This document shows, piece after piece, positions 40,087-47,838 of a stretch of DNA of 64,000 bases. The DNA comes from Streptomyces buecherae (GTDB taxonomy: Bacteria > Actinomycetota > Actinomycetes > Streptomycetales > Streptomycetaceae): positions 4,934,501 through 4,998,500 of the forward strand of contig NZ_CP060404.1 in assembly GCF_014295035.1 (NCBI RefSeq), read 5' to 3'. Each line of letters begins with the position of its first letter. The stretch's first letter is position 1. The notes beneath the pieces were generated by a model. The model did no database searches. It worked only from the letters and a program-made list of their open reading frames with translations, and was not told the origin of the DNA. Made by a program: the position numbers and the translations under genes.

Positions 40087-41709
40087 CTAGCGCTCGCGCG
40101 CCGCGCCGAACGGCAGGCCGTTTCCGGTCAGTTGGGCGTGGATGCCGTCCGCGCGGACGACGACGTCGCGTAGCCGCACGTCGCGCGCCTGCTCCGGCAG
40201 TTGGAAGGAGAGCGCCAGGCGCTCGGACAGCTCGGGCAGCCGCAGCGCGGTGAGCGCCGTCAGCAGCTTCGGGTCCAGGCCCAGCTTCTCCAGGAGCCAC
40301 GGGTGGTCCCGTACGACGTCCACCAGGTTGACGCCCATCAGGAGCTGGACGAAGCGGGGCGCGCCGACGAGTTCGGTCAACCGCGCGTCGCTGCGCAGCG
40401 CCTGGTCGACGCGGCGCTGCGGGACGCCGATCCGGTCAGCGATCGCGGGCACGGACAGCAGGGCGCGCGCCTTCGCGGCGTCGCGGACGATCCGTTCGGC
40501 GGCCTCTCGGTGCAGCCGCAACCCGGCGTCCGGGCCCGGCCGGTAGCTGGCCACCTCGGGGATGTCCAGCAGCATGTTGCTGATCTGCGTGGAGACGCCA
40601 CGGCCGCCGTCCCGCTGGAGGCGCGCGTCGGCCCGTACGCGCAGCATCTGCCCGGCGACCGGCACCGTGCCGTCCGCGCGCACGGCGTTGTCGTCGAGCT
40701 TGCGGTAGCGCACCTGGGAGGCGCCGAGTTCGCGGCCGAGGTCGTCGAAGGAGAGCAGGACGTCGCCGCGCAGGGCTCCGATGAGAGCGCCGTCGATGGC
40801 GGCCGGCGAGTCGCCGCTCAGCTCGATGTCCTCGGCCGTCGCGTGCACCCGGGCCAGCGAGACGCGGCCGGCGGGCACGTCGGGCACGGTGACGTCGACC
40901 CGGTCGACGCGCTGCCGGGCGACCTGGGTGAGGAACGGGAACCCGTGGATCTCCACCTCGGGCGCGGCGGCCAGGTCGAGGTCCGCGCGCAGCCGCTCGG
41001 CCGCCTCGCGCTCGGCGTACAGGACCGCGCAGCGGTCGGCCAGGGTGAGGACGAGCGCGCAGACCACGACGCCGATCAGCAGCTTCGCGGTCAGCGGCAC
41101 CGCCGCGAAGCGGCCGCGTCCGCGCTTGGCGCGGCGGTGGTTGGGCGGCGACCAGGGTTCGTCGTCGTCCTCGTCGTCGGACCGCAGGCCGAGCTGACCC
41201 CCGAGGCCGAGCGGCCCCCCGTCGGCCCACGCGAACGGGCCGGGCTCGGGACCGGGCGCTGGCTCGGCGGCGGGCGCGTGCTCGGGGTCCTCGCGGTGCT
41301 CGCCGTGGCCGCGCGGCCCGTACGCGTCGCCTGCGCGGTCCGTCGCGTAGTCGTGCCGGGACTCGTGGCCGGTGGTGCGGTGGGGGTGGGGGTGAGGGTT
41401 GCGGTCGTGGCCGCCGGGGTCGGGGTCGGCCGGTGGGTGGGGCTCGCCGGGGCCGGGGCGCCGGCGCCGGCCCCGGCTCTGGTCGCGGTCCGGGTCTGGG
41501 TCTGGGTCCGGGGGTGGGTCGGCGAGCGCGGCGAGTGCGGCGTACGGGTTGTACGGGCGGGGCGCCGGCCCGTCCGGTCGGGCCCGCGCCGGGGCGTGCG
41601 CCGCGTGGGGGACGGCGTCGGGCTCCCCGGCGTGGGCTCCCGGCGGCGCTGACGCCTCGGTGAACTCCGGACGTGCTGAGGGTGAGGGTATGCGTGTGGG
41701 GGGTCGCAT
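40087..41709 (-). CDS. Long DUF2993 (LmeA-like) membrane-anchored protein
   Basis: A 540-residue paralogue of the DUF2993 protein at 13573-14451. About 200 residues of Pro/Asp/His-rich cytosolic sequence (including a PDPDPDPDRD run) precede a basic patch, one transmembrane helix (LLIGVVVCALVLTLADRC) and the extracytoplasmic DUF2993 domain with the same GFPFLTQVARQRVD motif. The domain is longer than in the paralogue (about 310 residues). Probable role in envelope lipid handling, by family analogy. Confidence 0.82.
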   Translation of the reverse strand: MRPPTRIPSPSARPEFTEASAPPGAHAGEPDAVPHAAHAPARARPDGPAPRPYNPYAALAALADPPPDPDPDPDRDQSRGRRRRPGPGEPHPPADPDPGGHDRNPHPHPHRTTGHESRHDYATDRAGDAYGPRGHGEHREDPEHAPAAEPAPGPEPGPFAWADGGPLGLGGQLGLRSDDEDDDEPWSPPNHRRAKRGRGRFAAVPLTAKLLIGVVVCALVLTLADRCAVLYAEREAAERLRADLDLAAAPEVEIHGFPFLTQVARQRVDRVDVTVPDVPAGRVSLARVHATAEDIELSGDSPAAIDGALIGALRGDVLLSFDDLGRELGASQVRYRKLDDNAVRADGTVPVAGQMLRVRADARLQRDGGRGVSTQISNMLLDIPEVASYRPGPDAGLRLHREAAERIVRDAAKARALLSVPAIADRIGVPQRRVDQALRSDARLTELVGAPRFVQLLMGVNLVDVVRDHPWLLEKLGLDPKLLTALTALRLPELSERLALSFQLPEQARDVRLRDVVVRADGIHAQLTGNGLPFGAARER

Positions 41710-41749
41710 CGACGTATCCCACCACAGCGGCCCGCCTCGAACGCAAGTC

Positions 41750-42184
41750 CTACCGTGGGTACGGCGCGGCGCGGGAGGTCTTCCGGTCGGGGCCGGCGAT
41801 CCCCCGGCGCCGCAACAGCCCGTCGACGGAGAGCGCGCCGGGGCCGGTGAAGGCCAGCAGCAGGAAGGCCCAGCAGAAGACCGCCGCGTCCTCGCCGCCG
41901 TTCTGGATCGGCCACAGCGCGGTGGGCTGGTGGACGTCGAAGTACGCGTAGGCCATCGAGCCCGAGCAGACCAGCGCCGCCGTGCGGGTGCCGAGGCCGA
42001 GCATCAGCAGCGCGCCGCCGACGATCTGGATGACCGCGGCCGGCCCGGCGGGCCACACGGTGAGTTCGGTCGTGCCGCCGTTGACCGGCATCTTCGGCAG
42101 GTCGAAGAAGCCGGCGCTGCCGTGGCAGAAGAAGAGCAACCCGAAGACGCAGCGCGTGGCGGCGACGGCGTACGGGCCCGCCAC
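41750..42184 (-). CDS. DoxX-family membrane protein (start uncertain)
   Basis: A DoxX-like four-helix membrane protein (CVFGLLFFCHGSAGFFDLP, AVIQIVGGALLMLGLGTRT, FCWAFLLLAFTGPGALSVD). DoxX proteins are linked to redox and thiol stress. The GTG at 42184 is the only clear in-frame start and gives 144 residues. An ATG at 42324 with a perfect GGAGG site lies one base out of frame, while the correct frame stays open through a plausible N-terminus, so a single-base change near the start is suspected. Confidence 0.75.
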   Translation of the reverse strand: MAGPYAVAATRCVFGLLFFCHGSAGFFDLPKMPVNGGTTELTVWPAGPAAVIQIVGGALLMLGLGTRTAALVCSGSMAYAYFDVHQPTALWPIQNGGEDAAVFCWAFLLLAFTGPGALSVDGLLRRRGIAGPDRKTSRAAPYPR

Positions 42185-42615
42185 CTCCCGTAGCGCGGCG
42201 AGCCGGCCCGGGAGGCCAGGGAGGCCGGGGAGGCCGGCCGGGGCTTCGGCGTCTCGCCGCCGTCGCGGGGCGAGGGGGCGGCGCCGGGGCGGCCCGGCGA
42301 GGAGAGGGCGGGCGGGGAGGGCATGGCGGCCTCCTGGTGGTCGGGCGGTGTCCGGCCCGACGGCGCCACGGGCGAACGGGCCACGCGGACGTCGGGGCGA
42401 ACCGGTTGCCCCCAGCGTCGTGGCCGACCCACCCCCGACGCGTCGTCCCCCGGGCGGCTGCCGCCGTGCTGCGAGCGGAGTACGCGCCGACCGGCGAAGC
42501 CCCGCGCGGAGTAGCCCAACTCGGCCACCATGCCCCCCACTTGAGGCCCCGAGGTCGAGCGCCGGTGCCGTGTCGCCGGGCCCGCCGCGCCCGTGGCCGG
42601 CCGTCGCGGGGGGAG

Positions 42616-43602
42616 TTACCAGTGGCCGGGACGGGTGAGGCCGGCCGGCAGGGTCGTACGGGCGTCGCCCCGGGCGGCGTTGAGCTGGGCCTGGGTGAGG
42701 AAGAGGGCGCCGGTGAGGTCGGCGCCGTGCAGCGCGGTGTCGCGCAGGTCGGCCCCGATCAGGTCGGCACCGCGCAGGTCGGCGCCGGTGAGGTCGGCGG
42801 CGATGAGCAGCGCCCCACGCAGGTTGGCGCCCCGCAGCGACGTTCCGGCCAGCCGCGCCCCGACCAGGTCGGCGCCCCGACGGTTCTTTCTGCGGCCGGG
42901 AACGGTCTGGTCGCGGACGAGCTGGCTGGCCCGCAGCAGCAGCGGGTTCACGGACTGACGCAGCGCGCCTACGTCCACGGCGGCGAGGGTGTCGGCGTCG
43001 GCGCGGGTGAGCCGCCGCGTCTCGTCGGCGGCCCGGCGCAGCTCGCCGTGGAGTGGCCGGGCGGGCGCCATGTCCAGCGCCTGGGTGAGGTACCAGAGCA
43101 CCTCGTGTACCTGGCGGGCCACCGCGAACACGTCGAACATGTGCCGCGCGGTCTCCGGGGCCCGCCGCCAGTCCCGGCCGCCGAAGGTGACCTGGGAGAC
43201 CTGCTGCCCGGCGCCGAAGCAGTCGAAGACCGTGCACCCGGAGAAGCCCTGTCCGCGCAGGTCCGCGTGGATGCCGCAGCGGAAGTCGGTGCGCAGGTTC
43301 GTACAGGCCCGCCCCGCGGGCTTGTCCACCGGGAAGTCGGCCGACGCGGCGAACGGCAGCGCGACGCAGCACAGCCCGAAACACCGCGAACAGTCGGCCC
43401 GCAGCGCGCCGTCACCGCCGGCCGCGCCGGCCTCCGCGCCGTCCACGGTGCGGCCCGTCGTACGGCCTGGCGCGCTGGGCGCGGTGCCGCCCGTCGTACG
43501 GCCTGGCGTGCTGTCCGGCGCGTCGGGCGCCGCGTCGGGGCGGCCGGTCGCGGCCGGTCGTCCGGCGTGGTGCGGGGCCGGGGCGTGTCGTCGCTGTGCC
43601 AA
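42616..43602 (-). CDS. Pentapeptide-repeat protein with N-terminal cysteine cluster
   Basis: About 328 residues. The C-terminal 100 residues form pentapeptide repeats (ADLVGARLAGTSLRGANLRG and onward) that fold into a right-handed beta-helix. The middle has many cysteines (CSRCFGLCC, CTNLRTDFRCGIHADLRG, CTVFDCFG), probably metal-binding. Such proteins are common in Streptomyces with unknown role. The 43602 start is a TTG; a GTG at 43446 is an alternative that would drop a low-complexity tail. Confidence 0.8.
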   Translation of the reverse strand: MAQRRHAPAPHHAGRPAATGRPDAAPDAPDSTPGRTTGGTAPSAPGRTTGRTVDGAEAGAAGGDGALRADCSRCFGLCCVALPFAASADFPVDKPAGRACTNLRTDFRCGIHADLRGQGFSGCTVFDCFGAGQQVSQVTFGGRDWRRAPETARHMFDVFAVARQVHEVLWYLTQALDMAPARPLHGELRRAADETRRLTRADADTLAAVDVGALRQSVNPLLLRASQLVRDQTVPGRRKNRRGADLVGARLAGTSLRGANLRGALLIAADLTGADLRGADLIGADLRDTALHGADLTGALFLTQAQLNAARGDARTTLPAGLTRPGHW

Positions 43603-43952
43603 CGTCTGTACTTCCCACGAGGTAGGGGTGGCGCCTGTCGCCCCCCGCGCGTCCGGGGGAGCCCCTATTGTCCCCGTACCGCGCCGGCGTGGCCGCCGGG
43701 CCCGTCGTCGCGCCCCGCGAGCGCCCGGCGGTGCGCCCGCACGCGAATCCGCGGGCGAAGCCGCGCCCGCGATGGGTCATTTCAGCTTCTGTGAAAAGCA
43801 TATTTATAGGGGTTCTCGCGGGCGCTTAGCCGTCTCCGTACTCCGCCCCCAGTGCTCCCTCACGCCGTTGTGACATTGCGGCATTCCGCTGTGCAATCGA
43901 ATACGGTCGCCGCGATCAGTGACGAGCGACCAGCACAGCTCCAAGGGGGGAC
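43603..43952. promoter_or_regulatory. Divergent intergenic region before the terpene-CDPS operon
   Basis: Non-coding. It contains an unusually AT-rich patch at 43790-43812 (GCATATTTATAGGGG core) that could be a -10 region for either direction. AAGGGGGGAC just before 43953 is the ribosome site of the terpene cyclase gene. Confidence 0.5.
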
Positions 43953-44669
43953 ATGGTAGACGGCATCCGTATGGCGCTCGCCGCCGTATGCGGCCTGGGC
44001 TGGACCATCGCGTACGTGCTGGCGGTACGGACCGGGTTGCGTGACAAGACGTACTGCATTCCGCTCGTGGCGCTCGCCATGAACATCTGCTGGGAATTCC
44101 AGTTCGTCTTCTTCAGGTCCGCCGAACACATGTCGGGCAGCAATTCCGAGGTCGGAAGTGCCGAAGTATTCATCGGCATCATCTGGCTCATCGTCGACTG
44201 CGGCCTGCTGTACACCGTTTTCCGATTCGGCCCGAACGAGTTCCCCTACCTGCCGCGCCGTGTCTTCTACGCCGGCTTCGTCGTCGTGCTCGGCCTGGCC
44301 TACGCGGGGATCGAGGTGCTCTCCCGGGAGTTCGACGACGGGGACGTGGTCCTCACCAGCTTCGGCATGAACGTGGCCATGTCCGGGCTCTTCCTGGCGA
44401 TGCTGGCCGTCCGGCAGTCGAGCCGGGGCCAGTCGATGGGCATCGCCGTGGCCAAGTTCGTCGGCACCACGTCCACCTGTGTCGTCTGGTTCTTCGACAC
44501 CTCGGTCTACCCGGGCCCCTGGCTCCCGTACTGCACGGTGGCCTGCGTCCTGCTGGACGTCGCGTACATCGCCGCCCTCTCCGCCGTACTGCGCCGGGAG
44601 CGCGAGAGCGGCCGGCTCGCCGGTGAACGGCCCGAACTCCGGGACATCGAAAGGAATGCTTCGCTGTGA
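43953..44669 (+). CDS. Membrane-bound terpene cyclase, DmtA-like
   Basis: A 238-residue integral membrane protein with seven hydrophobic segments. The acidic residue in MNICWEFQFVFF (E48) matches the catalytic glutamate position of Pyr4/PaxB-type cyclases and the bacterial DmtA enzymes. In drimentine biosynthesis this enzyme cyclises a farnesyl group attached to a tryptophan-containing cyclodipeptide. The strong AAGGGGGGAC site and four-base overlap with the CDPS gene show one operon. The substrate here is inferred from the two neighbours. Confidence 0.83.
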   Translation: MVDGIRMALAAVCGLGWTIAYVLAVRTGLRDKTYCIPLVALAMNICWEFQFVFFRSAEHMSGSNSEVGSAEVFIGIIWLIVDCGLLYTVFRFGPNEFPYLPRRVFYAGFVVVLGLAYAGIEVLSREFDDGDVVLTSFGMNVAMSGLFLAMLAVRQSSRGQSMGIAVAKFVGTTSTCVVWFFDTSVYPGPWLPYCTVACVLLDVAYIAALSAVLRRERESGRLAGERPELRDIERNASL

Positions 44670-45367
44670 CGAACACCAACCCTTCGACAATCGTGCCCAC
44701 GTTCACCGCCGAGCCCCTGACGGAGAACTGCCAGGAGGTCTCCGCGCAGGGTGAGCATGTCCTCGTGGGGGTCTCGCCCGGCAACAGCTACTTCAGCGAG
44801 CAGCGGCTCACCGAACTGTTCCGCTGGGCCGGCAGCCTCTTCCGGCGGGTGGACGTGATGATCCCGGACTCGGCACAGCGCCACACCTGGCTCGCGCTCG
44901 GATACCAGCCCAATCGGGCGCGCCGCAAGTCCCACGCGGAATCGTCGCGCATCCTGAACCGGGCCAACCGGGCCTGGCAGGCGGCGGAGGTGCCCGGCGT
45001 GGAGTTCGGCGCCTACCGGCTCTCCGAGATCGAGGAGCGGCCCAGTTACCAGGAGTTGCTCCGGGAGAGCGAGAAGGCGTTGGCCGACGACCCCGAGACG
45101 CGCGAGAGCTACCACCGGGTGGTGCGCAAGGTGCTGCGCAACCACCTGGCCGGGGCCGAGCCGACCGAGGAGCAGGCCGCGGAGGCCGCCCGCTACCTGA
45201 TCGCCGAAACCCCCTTCCTCATCAGTACGCCACAGATCATGGGGGTGAGCAGCTCGACCGCCATCTACCAGCACCGACTGGAGTTCGTCGACCGGATCTA
45301 CGCGGGGCAGACGCCGCTGCGCCGGAACGCGCGGCAGGCGTTCGTCGTCGCCCGGCCCGTGTCATGA
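44666..45367 (+). CDS. Cyclodipeptide synthase (CDPS)
   Basis: A 233-residue cyclodipeptide synthase that condenses two aminoacyl-tRNAs into a diketopiperazine. The catalytic serine is S37 in GVSPGN, with N40 as in the NYH subfamily. Y177 and E181 (YLIAE) correspond to AlbC Y178 and E182. The later pair reads Y201-Q202, so the usual His is Gln, although H203 follows immediately. Product residues cannot be read by eye; drimentine-type homologues make Trp-containing cyclodipeptides. The GTG start overlaps the cyclase stop. Confidence 0.88.
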   Translation: MTNTNPSTIVPTFTAEPLTENCQEVSAQGEHVLVGVSPGNSYFSEQRLTELFRWAGSLFRRVDVMIPDSAQRHTWLALGYQPNRARRKSHAESSRILNRANRAWQAAEVPGVEFGAYRLSEIEERPSYQELLRESEKALADDPETRESYHRVVRKVLRNHLAGAEPTEEQAAEAARYLIAETPFLISTPQIMGVSSSTAIYQHRLEFVDRIYAGQTPLRRNARQAFVVARPVS

Positions 45368-46299
45368 CCCGCCGGGAACTGGACGCGGCCGAGATCCGCG
45401 ACCCGCTCCTACGGGAGGCGTACGCGCTGTGCGAGACGGTCCTCCAGGAGGAGAACCACGCGTCCCACATCTGGATGCGCGACCAACTGCCGCCCGACCG
45501 GCGGTCGTACTGGGACGCCATGATCGCCTTCTGTGGGCACGCGGACGACCTGGTGGACGCGCTCAACGTGCCGCTGGCGGAGCGGCTGCGCCGCTACGAC
45601 GCGTTCACCCAGGACTTCTTCCGCATGCTGCACGCCACGCGGCGGGCCGACCCCGCCACCGTGCTCGGCCCGCTGCCCGGTGCGCCGGGCCAGCGCTCCG
45701 CCGGGGACGGGGTGCGCCTGGTGTCGCTGGCGTTCTGCGACTTCATCCACACCTGGCGGCTGTGCGAGACGGGCGTGCGCCAGGCCGGCCAGGCGCTGCG
45801 GACGGACATCACCACCGAGGCGTACGACACGGCGCACGCGCTGGAGGAGTACATGCTCGGCGTCAGCGGCGAACCCGCGCGTTGGCTCGCCGTCCTGCTC
45901 GGGCAGCGCGGTCAGGATCTGCCGGACGGGGCCGAGAACGCGGCGATATCGTGGGGGTTCGGGCTCCAGACGCTGGACTTCCTGCTCGACATCGAGGAGG
46001 ACCTGCGTCTGGGCAAGCTCTACGTCCCCCTCGATGATCTGCGCCGCTGCGGCCTGGAACGCGCCGAGTTGGAGTCGACCGTCGCGGCCCGACAGACCTC
46101 GCAGCCACTGCGTGACCTGGTCGGCTGCCAACTGGAGCGGGTGCGCCGCTACTTCACGGCCGCCGAGGGCTGGCTCGACCAGGCCCGCCCGGCGGGCTGG
46201 GAGGCGATCCGGGACTCGCTCACCGAGGGCTGGTCCACGGTGGACCGGCTCGCCCGCTGCGACCACGACGTCTTCGCCCTGACCACCGAGTCGACGTAA
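45364..46299 (+). CDS. Phytoene-synthase-like prenyltransferase, DmtC-like
   Basis: A 311-residue all-helical protein of the squalene/phytoene synthase family with both aspartate-rich motifs: DDLVD at 61-65 and DIEED in the second half. Drimentine DmtC enzymes of this family transfer farnesyl to C3 of the indole of a Trp-cyclodipeptide. No other carotenoid or hopanoid genes are nearby, supporting this reading. The ATGA overlap with the CDPS gene fixes the start. A hairpin terminator follows. Confidence 0.85.
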   Translation: MTRRELDAAEIRDPLLREAYALCETVLQEENHASHIWMRDQLPPDRRSYWDAMIAFCGHADDLVDALNVPLAERLRRYDAFTQDFFRMLHATRRADPATVLGPLPGAPGQRSAGDGVRLVSLAFCDFIHTWRLCETGVRQAGQALRTDITTEAYDTAHALEEYMLGVSGEPARWLAVLLGQRGQDLPDGAENAAISWGFGLQTLDFLLDIEEDLRLGKLYVPLDDLRRCGLERAELESTVAARQTSQPLRDLVGCQLERVRRYFTAAEGWLDQARPAGWEAIRDSLTEGWSTVDRLARCDHDVFALTTEST

Positions 46300-46356
46300 C
46301 CCGCGGGGCGGACCCCCTTGAGTCCACGGGGCGTACCCCCGCGGGCCGGAGGTGTA

Positions 46357-46381
46357 GTCCCCGGGTCGTAGCCCGGGGGAC
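46357..46381 (+). terminator. Hairpin after the terpene-CDPS operon
   Basis: GTCCCCGGG (46357-46365) pairs with the CCCGGGGGAC arm at 46372-46381 across a 6-nt loop, 57 bases after the prenyltransferase stop. Confidence 0.55.
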
Positions 46382-46559
46382 GTCACCCCGTAGCCCCGTC
46401 GTCGTACGGTCGCGGGCTCCGCCCCGGCGCGGGGTGCGGGCGCCGCGCCCCGGCTCGCGCCCCGCCCCGCGCGTCGCCGCGCCCGGGCGGTCGCCCGCTA
46501 CCGCGCCCCCAGCACCGCCTCCCGCCGGGGGCGCGGCGCCCTTCCCGCCGACTCGCGTA

Positions 46560-46587
46560 CGCGTACGGGTACCCGGACCCGTACGCG
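46560..46587 (-). terminator. Hairpin after the GNAT gene
   Basis: CGCGTACGGGT (46560-46570) and ACCCGTACGCG (46577-46587) form a perfect 11-bp stem with a 6-nt loop, directly beyond the stop of the leftward acetyltransferase gene. Confidence 0.55.
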
Positions 46588-46598
46588 TGCGGCTCCGG

Positions 46599-47483
46599 TC
46601 AGGCGCCGTGCACGTACGGCGTGGTGGTGGCCAACTGGGCGAAGCCCAGACGGTGCAGGATGGGGCGGCTGTCGTCGGAGGCGTCGACCTGGAGGTAGCG
46701 GTAGCCGCGCTCGGCCGCGACGCGGGCGCGGTAGGCGATCAGGGCGCGGTAGATGCCCCGGCCGCGCCAGGCCGCCACCGTGCCGCCGCCCCACAGGCCG
46801 ACGAAGTCGGTGCCGGGGTAACACTCCATGCGGGCCGCGCACACCGGCTCGTCGCCGGCCATGGCGAGCACGGCGACCATCGTGTCCGTGCCGTCGGCCA
46901 ACTGCTCGATGAGGCGGTGGTGCAGCCGCGTCGCGTCCGTCCCGAACGCCCGCGCGTGGACGTCCGCCATGAGCCGTACGTCGGCCGCGTCCCGGACCGG
47001 GCGCAGCGTGACGCCCTCCGGCAGCGGGACGTCGCCGGTCATCCGCTCGACCTCCGTCACCATCAGCGCCTCGGCCGGTTCGGGCACGAAGCCCGCCGCC
47101 AGCAGCCGCTTCCCCAGGTCGGCCGGCTCGTCGTAGTCGTACAGCTTCCACTCGAACTCCACGCCGGCCGCGCCGAAGTGGCGCACCTGCTCGGCGATGG
47201 CCGCGTCGGCCGTCTCCGGGGTCAGCCGCGACCAGAGGACGCCGTTCCAGCCGTCGGTGGTGCTGGTCTGCCGGACGATGTCGGCCATCCGATCGACGCG
47301 GGAGTCGGCGCCGTCGGGCGGCACGCCCTGCCGCAACTGCCGGTCGAACTCCACCCGCAGCGCCTCCCGCCGGGCCGCGTCCTGGGAGGCGGGCGTGTCA
47401 CGGGCGGGGTCGTCGTGCGTGTGGTCGGCCGCGCGCTCGCGCGGGTCGCCGTCAGGGGTGGGGTGTGCCTCGCTGTGTTCCAT
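46599..47483 (-). CDS. GNAT acetyltransferase
   Basis: A 294-residue protein whose C-terminal half is a GNAT domain (LRPVRDAADVRLMADV; acetyl-CoA loop AAWRGRGIYRALIAYRARVA; YLQVDASDDSRPILHRLGF). The N-terminal half is helical and charged. The ATG at 47483 (MEHSEAHP) follows GGGGTG. The substrate is unknown. It is transcribed away from the ThrRS-like gene. Confidence 0.85.
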   Translation of the reverse strand: MEHSEAHPTPDGDPRERAADHTHDDPARDTPASQDAARREALRVEFDRQLRQGVPPDGADSRVDRMADIVRQTSTTDGWNGVLWSRLTPETADAAIAEQVRHFGAAGVEFEWKLYDYDEPADLGKRLLAAGFVPEPAEALMVTEVERMTGDVPLPEGVTLRPVRDAADVRLMADVHARAFGTDATRLHHRLIEQLADGTDTMVAVLAMAGDEPVCAARMECYPGTDFVGLWGGGTVAAWRGRGIYRALIAYRARVAAERGYRYLQVDASDDSRPILHRLGFAQLATTTPYVHGA

Positions 47484-47677
47484 GCGGCACACCCCAGCAC
47501 CCGCCGCCCCGCCCGGCAACGCGATTTCGCCCGCGCGGGCGCGCGGCCTACCCGGGCCCGTACGCCGGACCGCCCCGGCGCGTACGCCGGAACCGCTCCG
47601 GCCCGTACGCCGGCCCAGGCCGGACCGGCGGCGAAAAGCGCTGGTCGACCCCGCCGGCCCGCGCTACGGTGCACCGC

Positions 47678-47728
47678 ATGAAGCGCGCCGCGAACACGAC
47701 GACGCCGGACGGAGTCCCGGCGCGCTGA
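47678..47728 (+). CDS. Threonine-codon leader peptide of the ThrRS-like gene
   Basis: A 17-codon frame encodes MKRAANTTTPDGVPAR, with three consecutive ACG threonine codons after an Asn codon. It lies 110 bases before the synthetase start and is followed after 17 bases by a perfect hairpin. This is the layout of ribosome-mediated attenuation: slow decoding of Thr codons would favour read-through into the synthetase gene. No strong ribosome site is seen before the ATG, a weakness of the reading. Confidence 0.6.
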   Translation: MKRAANTTTPDGVPAR

Positions 47729-47745
47729 CCGTTGTCCGCGACACC

Positions 47746-47775
47746 ACAGCCCCGGGGCGAGCGCCCCGGGGCTGT
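47746..47775 (+). terminator. Attenuator hairpin upstream of the ThrRS-like gene
   Basis: ACAGCCCCGGGGCG (47746-47759) pairs perfectly with 47762-47775 across a 2-nt loop; in practice the stem is about 12 bp. There is no U-tract, as is usual for Streptomyces terminators. Its position between leader peptide and structural gene fits a conditional terminator. Confidence 0.65.
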
Positions 47776-47838
47776 CGTCGTGGGGCTCGGGCCCGCACGG
47801 CGGCCCACTCGCTCGCCCCCGCACGCGAGGAGACCGCC

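Noticed and set aside
47640..47838. T-box riboswitch before the ThrRS-like gene
   Set aside because: The T-box core (TGGNACCGCG) and a specifier stem are absent; the Thr-codon leader explains the region better.
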